Counted from the first letter of the stretch, positions 10,417 through 21,378 are shown. The stretch is 34,320 nucleotides of DNA from Larix sibirica (GCA_004151065.3 NWUY0300019614.1:5961-40280); one strand, 5' to 3'. Notes: generated by a model not told the origin, from the letters alone. Numbers and translations: made by a program.

Positions 10417-10439
10417 GGTTTAAGATGGATCTATGTTGG
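10417..10439 (-). repeat. Third copy of the repeat end
   Basis: These 23 bp are the exact reverse complement of 10307-10329 and a direct repeat of 11927-11949. The direct similarity extends rightward (GGTTTAA then TACCAT), so 10417 and 11927 may be older direct repeats flanking the GC-rich block. Confidence 0.75.
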
Positions 10440-10534
10440 TTTAAATACCATCCTCACTAAACATTTTTATTTTATAATGCATTTTTACGAAGTAAGCTCC
10501 AATATTTTTTTTTTGTAAATCTGCATCTATTAAA

Positions 10535-11191
10535 TTAAAAAAAGAGGTTTAAAAATACATGGTGGCTAGCTAGAGTAGGCGATCTGGGGTGGTGAAAACA
10601 CCACCTCAGACGCTCAAAAAAGCTAGGAAGATTAGTATCTATACAAAAGAAGAAATCATCATCCCAGCTCTGGGGAGGGAGCTTGGGCGTCAACGGTTCC
10701 GACTTGTGGCGTGGAGAAGCCTCCCCTTCAATTTTCTGAACATGCTTATAGTGCAGAGAGTCAATGGTTGACGGAATAGGAAAAGCGACAACAATGGGGG
10801 GGTTCCCTGGAGTGGCACCAGAGGCGAGTTCCCTAGGAAGAGTGCTCTCGGCAACAACAACAACCCCAACAACGACGACCTCAGCAGCGGCAGCCTTCAT
10901 ACCCTTGGTCACCTGCATAGCTCCCGAAGCAGAGGAGACCATTCCAGAATGAGTGCCATCTGCAGCCGCTGAACCGTCAACGGTTTTGGCAAGCTCGGCT
11001 TGACCAGAGCCCCCGCGAAAAATTGAGCAGCATTCCAAGGAGTATTTGCCTCCAGCTAAGCTGGAGTCCAGAGTCACAAGCTTTTCATCCAGGTGAACCA
11101 GGTTGGCCCTGATGTCCAAAATGGAGGTCTTGACAGTGTTCCAATTAGCCATCATCTCCTCAACCAGTGTCCCCATCAAATTTTTGACCAA
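10535..11191 (-). CDS. Unrecognised ORF in the inverted-repeat element
   Basis: A 218-codon minus-strand frame begins MVKNLMGTLVEEMM. Its first ~50 residues are amphipathic and could form a short coiled coil (VKTSILDIRANLVHLDEKL). A low-complexity Ala/Val run (AAAEVVVVGVVVVAE) follows, then a Pro-rich middle (ATPGNPPIVVAFPIP) and a hydrophobic end (HHVFLNLFF). I recognise no family. The poly-Val run comes from a GTT-rich repeat. Frames upstream on the same strand (11608-11207) look coding-like and may be the earlier part of the same decayed protein. It could be a captured host fragment or an element-encoded accessory ORF; expression is doubtful. Confidence 0.35.
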   Translation of the reverse strand: MVKNLMGTLVEEMMANWNTVKTSILDIRANLVHLDEKLVTLDSSLAGGKYSLECCSIFRGGSGQAELAKTVDGSAAADGTHSGMVSSASGAMQVTKGMKAAAAEVVVVGVVVVAESTLPRELASGATPGNPPIVVAFPIPSTIDSLHYKHVQKIEGEASPRHKSEPLTPKLPPQSWDDDFFFCIDTNLPSFFERLRWCFHHPRSPTLASHHVFLNLFF

Positions 11192-11206
11192 CCAGTAATA
11201 ATTAAT

Positions 11207-11800
11207 CTAGTTCTCGTGGCTACTGGAGGCAAGAATTTTTGCCACCCTACTGGATTCCCAATCATCAATTAGCCGACGAACAGGAGCCGAGACATTGCCA
11301 GCGTACCCATTGATGGTTGCCCTGTTCGTGCCTGGAGTGGCTGCATCACGACCAATGCCATGGTATGCACCTCTCCTAGAGGTTCCTCGCAGTCCAGGCA
11401 TGGTGAAGAATTCAAGCTCACGGGCTAAGAAAATCCAAGTAGAGCAGTTCACAATGGATACCTGCCTGAAATTGCAAATGAGGGTGGTGGAGAGCTTGTC
11501 CCTCATATCACGAGACTTGGAGGAGGAGCACAGAGGATACACACGCGAGAGATCCATTAGCCGAACGCTCAAGTTAATGGGAAGGGACATAAACAGTCGG
11601 AGCATCATGAGCCAGCTCCTGTGTATTAACTACGGCAACATTCCCGACAGTGCCAACACCTGCCATATTAACTGCTTTTGATGAGTGCGTGACAACTTGC
11701 CAAGGAGGTGGCGGGATCTGCATACAGCCACCAGGTGGGCACTCCAGGCTGCCACCTGTGGTTTGTGCGTGGATGACATCCGCAGCCGGGGGAAGTAAAT
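11207..11800 (-). pseudogene. Coding-like remnant upstream of the 218-codon ORF
   Basis: Minus-strand text in shifting frames reads as protein-like stretches: GGSLECPPGGCMQIPPPPWQ, then VNMAGVGTVGNVAVVNTQEL near 11670-11600, then RGTSRRGAYHGIGRDAATPG and SAPVRRLIDDWESSRVAKIL up to a stop at 11207. Codon-like GC content continues into the ORF at 11191. At least two frame changes are needed. Family unknown. Confidence 0.35.
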
Positions 11801-11890
11801 TCCAATATTACTATTATATAATTTTCACATTTATTATCAATTAATTATGGTAACATGGTGGAGTGTGTGGTAACATTTCTCCTTAGCGCC

Positions 11891-11949
11891 TCAAAAAAAT
11901 GGATCTCTATGTGCTTAATAGATCTAGGTTTAAGATGGATCTATGTTGG
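11891..11949 (-). repeat. Right terminal inverted repeat
   Basis: Inverted partner of 10307-10365. A second instance lies at 14468-14526 because this end falls inside the duplicated (overlap) segment. Confidence 0.75.
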
Positions 11950-12839
11950 TTTAATTACCAATACCATTTGCCTCTAATTCTCATCATTTATTCCTTCCAC
12001 TTATGTCAAAAAGTTGAGATATTTACATAGAAATGATAAACGTTGTTCCAACTTTCCAAGTTAAAATGGTAACGTACTTACATGACATGTTCTTACATTT
12101 TTCTAAATTTATGTGAGATATTATTCAAAATTGATTTTTTTAATGAGGGATATTACTTCGGTTAAGCTTATATTTTTGTATGTATTTGGTTTTTTTTTCT
12201 TGTTTTTTTATTATCATATATTCATAATCAATAGTAAAATGTTATTTTCTTTACAAATTTATTGTTAATAGTATGACAATGATTTATCTAGTATTGATTG
12301 AGTTTTTTTTCATCAGTAAAGATTATGAAAATGATGTGAATGGTTCACTAAAAGAATCAAAAAGAGAAGGAGCAAGATGGGAAAATGTTAAAACATTGTA
12401 TCAAAAATTGTAATAGCATGTAGGTGATCATAATTTTTTAACTCTTTGAAGAGGTTTTGTTTGAAACTATATGGGGAGTGTTGATCTCATAATTTCTTTT
12501 CTGGGGAAAACCTTGTAGGGAAATCCAAGGGATGCTTCCCTACATTTGTGACACCCCTATTAAAATCGCAATGTAAACTAGTGCACTTAACCACATGGGA
12601 ATCAAATATGACATATGTCAACCCAAAACTTGTCAAATGCCCAACAATATTGGTGACAACCAGTTGAGTTGGCCCCTTAGGCTACATTGATCTGATAATA
12701 ACAATACACAATTACAATTATCCTTAGACTAGATAATAGTGATGTAGAGAATGAAGGAAACATGAGCAATGGTGTTATGTACAATGCTTCTAATCTCTGA
12801 ACATGTTGATCTACTTCAAGCTTTCTAAATATCAAAGAA
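11950..12839. other. AT-rich flank left of tandem unit A
   Basis: No gene, motif or match to unit B is visible. The same sequence is present again at 14527-15416 in the second copy. Confidence 0.4.
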
Positions 12840-13621
12840 GTGGTCATATGTTCCAAGCCTCAATGAGTCATGTTCCTTATGCTTTAGGGTAAGGAGATTA
12901 CTATTTTATAAAAACAATTTATAACTAATTTTAATGGCAATTGGGTCTAATGCAGGTAGTTAAGGAAGAGAAATGTTATTCTACCCATTTCGATTTAAAC
13001 CACACCTATGATGGGTTTCGCTCTCCGTGGACCAATTATTGTTGAGGCTATAAGCCATTTACCCTTACATATAGGTTAAAGGGTGGGGTGTTTGGCTACG
13101 TATGAAGACACAAAAATACTAAAACAAAAACAACTTATGACCAAAATCATTTAGCTCATATTATTCAATTAAATAGACATATAAACCATAAATAGGATCA
13201 ATAGTGTCTATCTCAATTATAACAAAGTCCATAAAAAATACTACTAAAATAATTCATTTTTTAATTCTTCATTATTTTTGCACTTCTCACATTTTGGTTT
13301 CAATTTGGGTGGTAAAATGACATGTTTTGATCTGCCACCAAAATTGTAACAAGATAAATGACCATGACAACGACTTTAATAATGTCCACATGGTTTCAAT
13401 CGCAACCCTATAAACATCAACAATTGCTATCCTAAAAATTACTAAAGTTGTAATTCCATTAACATATAAATTTGAGGCCCAAAAAATGTCCTATTTTGTA
13501 ACCATACTAATGTCCATAAGTTTGATTGTTAATGCAAACATGGTTATGTTCATATTAACATCATCATTTATGTCTCTGTTAACATAGCAATTTCCATCCT
13601 TTCATGGATCTCAATTTCAAC

Positions 13622-13949
13622 CATACTAACATTTAATTAGGTTTTCTTTTTTAAATCTATAATAGGGCATTGTTATGGTGTGAAGTGTGACCATTTTTTT
13701 ATATAAATGGCATAAAAAAATCTGAAGGAAATTATTCTTTATATTATATACAATTATTATTATTATCAATAATAAAATGATTAATCATACTAACATTTAA
13801 TTAGGTTTTTTTTTTAAATGTATAATGGGGGCATTATTATGGTGTGAAGTGTGATTATTTTTTTTATATAAATGGCATAAAAAATATGAAGGAAATTATT
13901 CTTCATATCTAATACTATTATTATTATTATTAATAATAAATTGATTATA
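13622..13949 (+). repeat. 164-bp tandem duplication inside unit A
   Basis: CATACTAACATTTAATTAGG begins at 13622 and again at 13786, each time followed by the same ~160 bp with substitutions. Unit B has a single version (about 19720-19890). The same pair recurs in the second overlap copy at 16199-16526. There the second unit carries bases typical of the first, suggesting conversion or misassembly. Confidence 0.85.
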
Positions 13950-14330
13950 TATTTAGAGTTATTATTAGTCTTTAATTAAATTACTAAGAAATGATGAGAA
14001 AGGCTTTTCTAAATGTAGCATTTTAGTTTTCAGTTCAAAAATGATAATAATTCATTAATTATGTCTATAATAAATATAATTTGTCAATTTTCAAAAATGT
14101 TTAAAAATAAATAAATTGATAATAAATTTGATCTACATACATGTAACTAAGCATTTTATTTCTTAAACAAATAACTCATTGCTTAATATAAATATAACAA
14201 TATTAAAAACTCAAGATACAACTCTACCATTATCTCTACCTTTGGAACAAATAATTGAAATATAATTACAATCCTTAATTCATTCAAAAACCATAAAACT
14301 TTTGCAAATTAAAACCCACCCTAGCATGCA

Positions 14331-14331
14331 N
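14331..14331. other. Single N at the copy junction
   Basis: The lone N separates the end of the first 2576-bp copy from the start of the second. This is what is expected when two overlapping contigs are joined without merging the overlap. Confidence 0.85.
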
Positions 14332-16907
14332 CCTGTGGTTTGTGCGTGGATGACATCCGCAGCCGAGGGAAGTAAATTCCAATATTATTATTATATAATT
14401 TTCACATTTATTATCAATTAATTATGGTAACATGGTGGAGTGTGTGGTAACATTTCTCCTTAACGCCTCAAAAAAATGGATCTCTATGTGCTTAATAGAT
14501 CTAGGTTTAAGATGGATCTATGTTGGTTTAATTACCAATACCATTTGCCTCTAATTCTCATCATTTATTCCTTCCACTTATGTCAAAAAGTTGAGATATT
14601 TACATAGAAATGATAAACGTTGTTCCAACTTTCCAAGTTAAAATGGTAACGTACTTACATGACATGTTCTTACATTTTTCTAAATTTATGTGAGATATTA
14701 TTCAAAATTGATTTTTTTAATGAGGGATATTACTTCGGTTAAGCTTATATTTTTGTATGTATTTGGTTTTTTTTTCTTGTTTTTTTATTATCATATATTC
14801 ATAATCAATAGTAAAATGTTATTTTCTTTACAAATTTATTGTTAATAGTATGACAATGATTTATCTAGTATTGATTGAGTTTTTTTTCATCAGTAAAGAT
14901 TATGAAAATGATGTGAATGGTTCACTAAAAGAATCAAAAAGAGAAGGAGCAAGATGGGAAAATGTTAAAACATTGTATCAAAAATTGTAATAGCATGTAG
15001 GTGATCATAATTTTTTAACTCTTTGAAGAGGTTTTGTTTGAAACTATATGGGGAGTGTTGATCTCATAATTTCTTTTCTGGGGAAAACCTTGTAGGGAAA
15101 TCCAAGGGATGCTTCCCTACATTTGTGACACCCCTATTAAAATCGCAATGTAAACTAGTGCACTTAACCACATGGGAATCAAATATGACATATGTCAACC
15201 CAAAACTTGTCAAATGCCCAACAATATTGGTGACAACCAGTTGAGTTGGCCCCTTAGGCTACATTGATCTGATAATAACAATACACAATTACAATTATCC
15301 TTAGACTAGATAATAGTGATGTAGAGAATGAAGGAAACATGAGCAATGGTGTTATGTACAATGCTTCTAATCTCTGAACATGTTGATCTACTTCAAGCTT
15401 TCTAAATATCAAAGAAGTGGTCATATGTTCCAAGCCTCAATGAGTCATGTTCCTTATGCTTTAGGGTAAGGAGATTACTATTTTATAAAAACAATTTATA
15501 ACTAATTTTAATGGCAATTGGGTCTAATGCAGGTAGTTAAGGAAGAGAAATGTTATTCTACCCATTTCGATTTAAACCACACCTATGATGGGTTTCGCTC
15601 TCCGTGGACCAATTATTGTTGAGGCTATAAGCCATTTACCCTTACATATAGGTTAAAGGGTGGGGTGTTTGGCTACGTATGAAGACACAAAAATACTAAA
15701 ACAAAAACAACTTATGACCAAAATCATTTAGCTCATATTATTCAATTAAATAGACATATAAACCATAAATAGGATCAATAGTGTCTATCTCAATTATAAC
15801 AAAGTCCATAAAAAATACTACTAAAATAATTCATTTTTTAATTCTTCATTATTTTTGCACTTCTCACATTTTGGTTTCAATTTGGGTGGTAAAATGACAT
15901 GTTTTGATCTGCCACCAAAATTGTAACAAGATAAATGACCATGACAACGACTTTAATAATGTCCACATGGTTTCAATCGCAACCCTATAAACATCAACAA
16001 TTGCTATCCTAAAAATTACTAAAGTTGTAATTCCATTAACATATAAATTTGAGGCCCAAAAAATGTCCTATTTTGTAACCATACTAATGTCCATAAGTTT
16101 GATTGTTAATGCAAACATGGTTATGTTCATATTAACATCATCATTTATGTCTCTGTTAACATAGCAATTTCCATCCTTTCATGGATCTCAATTTCAACCA
16201 TACTAACATTTAATTAGGTTTTCTTTTTTAAATCTATAATAGGGCATTGTTATGGTGTGAAGTGTGACCATTTTTTTATATAAATGGCATAAAAAAATCT
16301 GAAGGAAATTATTCTTTATATTATATACAATTATTATTATTATCAATAATAAAATGATTAATCATACTAACATTTAATTAGGTTTTTTTTTTAAATGTAT
16401 AATGGGGGCATTATTATGGTGTGAAGTGTGATTATTTTTTTTATATAAATGGCATAAAAAATATGAAGGAAATTATTCTTCATATCATATACAATTATTA
16501 TTATTATCAATAATAAAATGATTATATATTTAGAGTTATTATTAGTCTTTAATTAAATTACTAAGAAATGATGAGAAAGGCTTTTCTAAATGTAGCATTT
16601 TAGTTTTCAGTTCAAAAATGATAATAATTCATTAATTATGTCTATAATAAATATAATTTGTCAATTTTCAAAAATGTTTAAAAATAAATAAATTGATAAT
16701 AAATTTGATCTACATACATGTAACTAAGCATTTTATTTCTTAAACAAATAACTCATTGCTTAATATAAATATAACAATATTAAAAACTCAAGATACAACT
16801 CTACCATTATCTCTACCTTTGGAACAAATAATTGAAATATAATTACAATCCTTAATTCATTCAAAAACCATAAAACTTTTGCAAATTAAAACCCACCCTA
16901 GCATGCA
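14332..16907 (+). repeat. Second copy of the 2576-bp direct repeat
   Basis: It starts in register with 11755 (CCTGTGGTTTG) and runs to the SINE insertion point. Unlike the first copy it continues into unique flank (the SINE at 16909). This arrangement matches contig 1 ending and contig 2 beginning within the same locus. Confidence 0.95.
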
Positions 16908-16908
16908 T
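16893..16908 (+). repeat. Left target-site duplication of the SINE
   Basis: CCACCCTAGCATGCAT pairs with CCACCATAGCATCACAT at 17225-17241, with slight drift. Unit B has only one version of this site (around 27930-27946) with no SINE. Confidence 0.7.
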
Positions 16909-17224
16909 GTGGGGGCAACTCAAGTGGTAAAATTGAGAAGTTGTAGTCGGTTGTAAATGGGAGGTCATGTGTTCAAATCCCCCCAGACTTACTTTTGTGC
17001 CATGGCTCGGGCCCTATGGATGCACCTAGGGTATTGTGGTAGCGAGACTGGATTCCTAGACCACATGTCACCCGAGTACCAACCCANNNNNNNNNNNNNN
17101 NNNNNNNNNNNNNNNNNNNNNNNNNNNNNNNNNNNNNNNNNNNNNNNNNNNNNNNNNNNNNNNNNNNNNNNNNNNNNNNNNNNNNNATTCCCCTAGTACA
17201 AAAAACAAAAAACAAAAACAAAAA
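16909..17224 (+). mobile_element. tRNA-derived SINE (interrupted by assembly gap)
   Basis: The head GTGGGGGCAACTCAAGTGG resembles a tRNA A-box region, and GTGTTCAAATCCCC at about 16971 matches the RNA polymerase III B box (GWTCRANNC). A tRNA-unrelated body follows up to the gap. The element ends in a CAAAAAA-type A-rich tail just before 17225. A drifted target duplication flanks it, and the diverged twin repeat has an empty site. SINEs have no coding capacity and borrow LINE enzymes; LINE relics are abundant here. Confidence 0.8.
17087..17186. other. Assembly gap (100 N)
   Basis: Exactly 100 N, a conventional placeholder size, lies within the SINE body. The true length is unknown. Any open frame spanning it is meaningless. 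Confidence 0.98.
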
Positions 17225-17286
17225 CCACCATAGCATCACATGTGATGATTGCCAGGTGGACAAGCAACAATAAAAATGATGAGCAC

Positions 17287-17701
17287 ATTATGATACAATT
17301 ATATAAAGTGTCACTTAAAAGAAGTTTTAGAACTCTCACATATGACTATAGTGGCTTATTGTACTCTCTAGTCCTAGTGACCTACCTTGGTCGTTTGTAA
17401 ACATTAATAAAATTGTTTGAACTTAAAAGTAATCTTAGAATTATGATACAACTATATAAAGTGTCACTTAAAAGTAGCCTTAGAATCCCCACATATGATT
17501 AGTGTGGCTTATCGTACTCTATAATCCCAATGACCTACTTTGATCATTTGTAGACATTAATAAAATTGTTTTTATCTTAAAAGTGTCACTTAAAAGTAGC
17601 CTTAAAACTCCTACATATGACTATCGTGGCTTATTGTACTCTCTAGTCCTAGTGACCTACCTTCATCGTTTATAGACATTAATAAAATTGTGTTATCTTA
17701 A
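17287..17701 (+). repeat. Three tandem copies of a ~125-150-bp repeat
   Basis: The pattern AAAGTGTCACTTAAAAG, CACATATGA, GTGGCTTAT, GACCTAC, ACATTAATAAAATTG recurs from about 17287, 17437 and 17578. Unit B has one copy (27985-28125). This expansion accounts for part of the length difference between units. Confidence 0.85.
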
Positions 17702-19903
17702 CTTTAGATCTTTTTTAGCCCTCATCACTTCGATTTTCTTCTTGTTCATTACTTATTGTAAAATAAACCTCAATAATTTAGTTAGTACAAGTTTAGGGCT
17801 AATTAGATAGGAACTTCTCCATCCAGATATGCCTAGTAATATTTGTATTTACACTTCGAGGTTTTAGTTTTTGGCCTTTCTTCTTGAGGTTGTAGTAATT
17901 CCCTACATTTATATAGGATAGAAATGAGATTGACTTATGATTTATGGCTCACTAAATTATATAATATTAGATGTTATGAAATTGCTTGGATTGATTTTCA
18001 AATTATAATACGCCATTGTCATTGTTTTGGTGTCTCCATTTTTCTTTTTCTGTTCATAAAACAATTATGCAAGAGACCAACCATGAGACTATGCATACAC
18101 AACCCAACCATTGATAGATTTACTAATTAATGGTGATTATAAAGAGACTAACTTTAAGGGATTTTTAATTTATCAAGATTCATTAGTAACTTTGTGAGTT
18201 TGAGAATGCACATGCCAACAAAATTATAAAGAAAGAAGCATGGGGGATGTGTAACAACATTGATGAGAAACATTTATTTAGGAAGACAGGTTGGAAGATG
18301 TAGTTAGGGATGATAATGAAGGTATAGCAATGACGACAAAAAAGAGCCTAAACTTTGATTTTATATGTTTTAAGAGTGCAAATGCATATGTACAAGAAAT
18401 TTCCAAATAATGAGAGCAAGGGTGACAAAAGCATATGGCCTCAAACATTGGACATGAAAAATATAAATGCATGAAATTCCCCATCTTTAAAGAGTGTAAT
18501 GATGTATAATGGATGCATGTATCATCAGGGGGCAATTTTAGGTATTTAGAAGCATACAAAAAAAACCCAAGCATGTAGATAGAATACATTTATAATTAGC
18601 GGTATAACATGATGAGGCAATTTATTTGATCAATTTTGAAAAGGGTTCATTGAGAACCCATGTTTTTGTCGAGAGTGAGAGGTTGGTTCTTTAAGGTACC
18701 AAAGAATGATAAGTGTGCTTTATTATCCTGAGAGGCATCTAAGGGTGCTTTGTGCCAACAATGACAAATTCTAAAGAATACTCTTATTCAAATCAGGAGG
18801 AATCACAAGGGAGGGAAGAAAAAACACCCACATAGAAAGAAGATATGAGAGGGTCACAATGGATAAGGGAAAGAGGTTTATGATAGCTAAAGAGGCATAG
18901 AGGTGGTCATATGCCCAATGCCTTGACGAGTCATGCTGCTTCTACTTTAAGGCAACAAGATAATTTTCAATAAAAACAAATCATGACCATTTTTAATCTC
19001 AATTAGGTCCAACTTGGGTGGTTAGGGAGGATAAATTATCCTCCTCGATAAAGTTCAAATCCCACTTGCGATGTGTTTCTCTCTTCATGGACCAATTCTT
19101 GTTGAGGCTATGAGCCATGATGAATATATTACCCTTGCCCAAAGCCTAGAGGGTGGGATGTTTGGTTAGGTGTAAAGAAACCAAAAGCAAAAACAATTTA
19201 TGACCAAAAACATTTTGCCCGTATTATTCAACTTAATAGACATATAAACCAAATATGAGATCAAGAGTGTTCATCTCAATCAATATCTAATCCCATTCAA
19301 ATCAAAAGTCACTACCGCATTTTAGAGGATTTACCACCAAAATCCATGACAAATACTACTAAAATAATTCATTATTGTCTTTGCATTAATCATGTCTTCA
19401 TTGCGCTTTTTTGGGTGGTAAAATGACATTTTAAATTTGCCACCAAAGTTGTGACCAGATAAATGAATGTCAATTACCTTAATAATGTCCACATGGTTTC
19501 AATTGTAACCCTAGAAACATCCACAATTGCTACCCTATAAATTACTAGAAATGTGATTCTATTAATGTTTATATTTTAGGGCCAAGAAATGTCATATTTT
19601 TGTGACCATATCAGTATCCATAAGTTTGGTTGTTGTTGTAACCATATGCCCCTATTAATGTCATCATTTATGTCCTTCATAACATCTTACATCCTTTAAT
19701 GGATCTCAATTTCAACCATTCTAGCACCCAATTAGGTTTATTTTTTTAATCTCCAATGGGACATAATGTTGGTGTCAATTGTGACCATTTTTTTTATAAA
19801 TGGCACAAAACTCATCTCATGAGAGAAATGATTCACATATCCTATATAGTTATTACTATTATTCAATAAATAAAATGATTATATATTTAGAGTTATTATT
19901 ATT

Positions 19904-19917
19904 AATTAATTAAATTA
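19904..19917 (+). repeat. 14-bp target-site duplication, left copy
   Basis: AATTAATTAAATTA is repeated exactly at 27581-27594. Unit A has the corresponding single site (TTTAATTAAATTACTAAGAAA near 13970). Confidence 0.85.
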
Positions 19918-20037
19918 ATAATTTATGGTATAAGGGACATTTTTCAGAGGGAAGAGATGAGGCAACTAGGTTTATACAACCTTGGCTAGGGTTTCTCTTT
20001 TCAGATTTCTCCTCTATCAACTCAGATAATCTATAGA

Positions 20038-21375
20038 ATGGAGGAGGTTTGTGTCCAGTTAGTTGATTATTCAGATGACTCACTCCTTGATTTTGACTTT
20101 TTTGCTCAGACAAGGAGGTATATTCTGTACACTTTCCCTCACTACAAAATGATGACCTCACGCAGATCTCTAATGACCACATTTCTAGGCCCGCGTGGGA
20201 TTTCGAGCGTTAGGTCGTGGGTTCTCAGACGGTTAGGGGTCTGATTGGATTTGTTGAGAAGGGGGTAAATGGATTTTCCACACGTTTTGGCTCTTTCCCT
20301 AAGCTGGCAAAGTTTCCGCCAACGGACTTATCATGAGCAGGGTCCTCTCATAATTGTTTTTTATGGGCTAGATTTTCTCTCTATTTCTTCTCATAGTCAA
20401 AAATTTCCTTGGCACGATCTGGATAATGATAAGAATATTTGGCGATCCCTTGGTTCGTGTGCATCTATACGAGCTATCCATTGGTATAGCGCTAGTGGTA
20501 GGAAAATACATTATTGTCATGGAGATTTTGCTACTTTCAAGAAAGATCTTAATCGGGAAATTGAATGGTCGTCGGGTTTCGAAAGTTGTTTTGAAGGCTT
20601 GGGTAAAGGAGAATTGGAGTCTACTGCTCTCTAAAATGTCAGAATTCACTTGGTTGGCGAGAGGATGGATTGGATTTGGGTTCAACATCTCAATGGAGGC
20701 AGAGAAAATTTTACACCATGTTTGGCTCTTGGGAAAATCCCCTTTAGGTGTGGAACATTGGCATCCTTTGTTCAACCCAAGGAAAGACATCTTGGAATCG
20801 TTTATGATTTGGGTTAAGTTGCCATGTCTATTATTAGAAATTTTGGTCGCAGGAAGGTTTTAAGGCTATAGGTGATGCAATTGGAAAATTTATGGCAGTT
20901 GACTTGGACTTGTTCTCCTCCCATAAGAGATCAGTTGTGCGTATTCTAGTGGAAGTGGACGCTCGGAAGGGATTGTTTAAATCCATCGACCTAGTGGCGG
21001 GAGATTTCATTTTCACCCAATAGTTGACTATCTCAATGTCTTGTTTCGATGAGGAAGATGCCATATTTATGGCCACATGGTTGCAAATTGTTCTTTATCA
21101 TTCAAGTCTCGTATTTGGCATAAAAAAGAACCACAGTCTACCAATGAAAGTGACTCTCATTATTTGGTTGAGGCATGAAAATACGAGCTATCCACACTAG
21201 ATCTTTTCTCTCTATTTCCCTACCACTAACGCTATACGAGCTCCATTCGTGGGAAGGCGGGTAGGAATTCCCATATGTTTCACACATGGGAGAAGGTAAG
21301 AAGGGAAATTTCCCAAGGGAGGAAAATGAGTATCTCTAGGGTTCTTATAGCAAGAAATGTCCCTCCAGGGGCTCC
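20038..21375 (+). pseudogene. LINE ORF1 (DUF4283-like, nucleic-acid-binding)
   Basis: The frame opens MEEVCVQLVDYSDDSLL at 20038 and breaks near 20240. It resumes in other frames with IWRSLGSCASIRAIHWY, then LGKSPLGVEHWHPLFNPRKD and IWVKLPCL near 20730-20830. AIGDAIGKFMAVDLDLFSS and RILVEVDARKGLFKSIDL follow near 20865-20990. The order W-x-PL-x(3)-W-P-F-P, then VWVKLPGLP, then AIG-AIG, then (A)RILVE-D is characteristic of DUF4283 in plant LINE ORF1 proteins, which bind the RNA template in the RNP. The canonical zinc knuckle is not readable. At least three frame breaks. Confidence 0.7.
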
Positions 21376-21378
21376 TCA

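Larger units (their letters stand above)
10307..11949 (-). mobile_element. Inverted-repeat-bounded element with coding-like cargo
   Basis: The ends 10307-10365 and 11891-11949 are inverted copies of each other, 59 bp with 6 mismatches by my count (CCAACATAGATCC outward on the left, GGATCTATGTTGG on the right). Between them a GC-richer block (about 10560-11790) contrasts sharply with the AT-rich flanks and stays open on the minus strand in long pieces. A non-autonomous DNA transposon that picked up gene sequence (Pack-MULE-like) is one reading. I could not find a clear target duplication, and a third partial copy of the end at 10417-10439 complicates the boundary. No transposase is seen. Confidence 0.5.
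11755..14330 (+). repeat. First copy of a 2576-bp near-identical direct repeat
   Basis: Position x here equals position x+2577 in 14332-16907. In the first ~130 bp I see three substitutions (11789 G/A, 11811 C/T, 11886 G/A). A small cluster lies near 13915-13945, and long stretches between look identical. The copy ends at CTAGCATGCA directly against the N at 14331. It holds the right inverted repeat, an unassigned AT-rich flank and the start of tandem unit A. Confidence 0.95.
12840..18890 (+). repeat. Tandem unit A (diverged ~2.8-kb non-coding repeat)
   Basis: Unit A starts at TGGTCATATG near 12840 and is followed at 18904 by the same string opening unit B. Matching landmarks in both units include GTGGACCAATTATTG or CTTCATGGACCAATTC with GTTGAGGCTAT, TAGACATATAAACCA, GATGAGAAACATTTATTTAG and AAAAAACACCCAC. 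Unit A as drawn includes the 2576-bp overlap, the SINE with its gap, a 164-bp internal duplication and extra copies of a ~140-bp repeat. Without these it is close to unit B in length. It is non-coding and of unknown origin. Confidence 0.8.

Noticed and set aside
10589-10952. Plus-strand frames opposite the GC-rich block (for example ATTTTPTTTTSAAAAF)
   Set aside because: Low-complexity mirror of the minus-strand GTT repeat; shadow frames.
11755-16907. Genuine recent tandem duplication
   Set aside because: The single N exactly at the junction, and the first copy ending at the repeat (SINE) boundary, fit an unmerged contig overlap better. Kept as the alternative.
16957-17263. Open frames on both strands across the SINE
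   Set aside because: They run through the 100-N gap, so the translation is meaningless.
20485-21240. Short inverted similarity (TATAGCGCTAGTGGTAGG against CCTACCACTAACGCTATA)
   Set aside because: Only 18 bp with a mismatch, inside decayed LINE ORF1. It has no structural meaning I can support.
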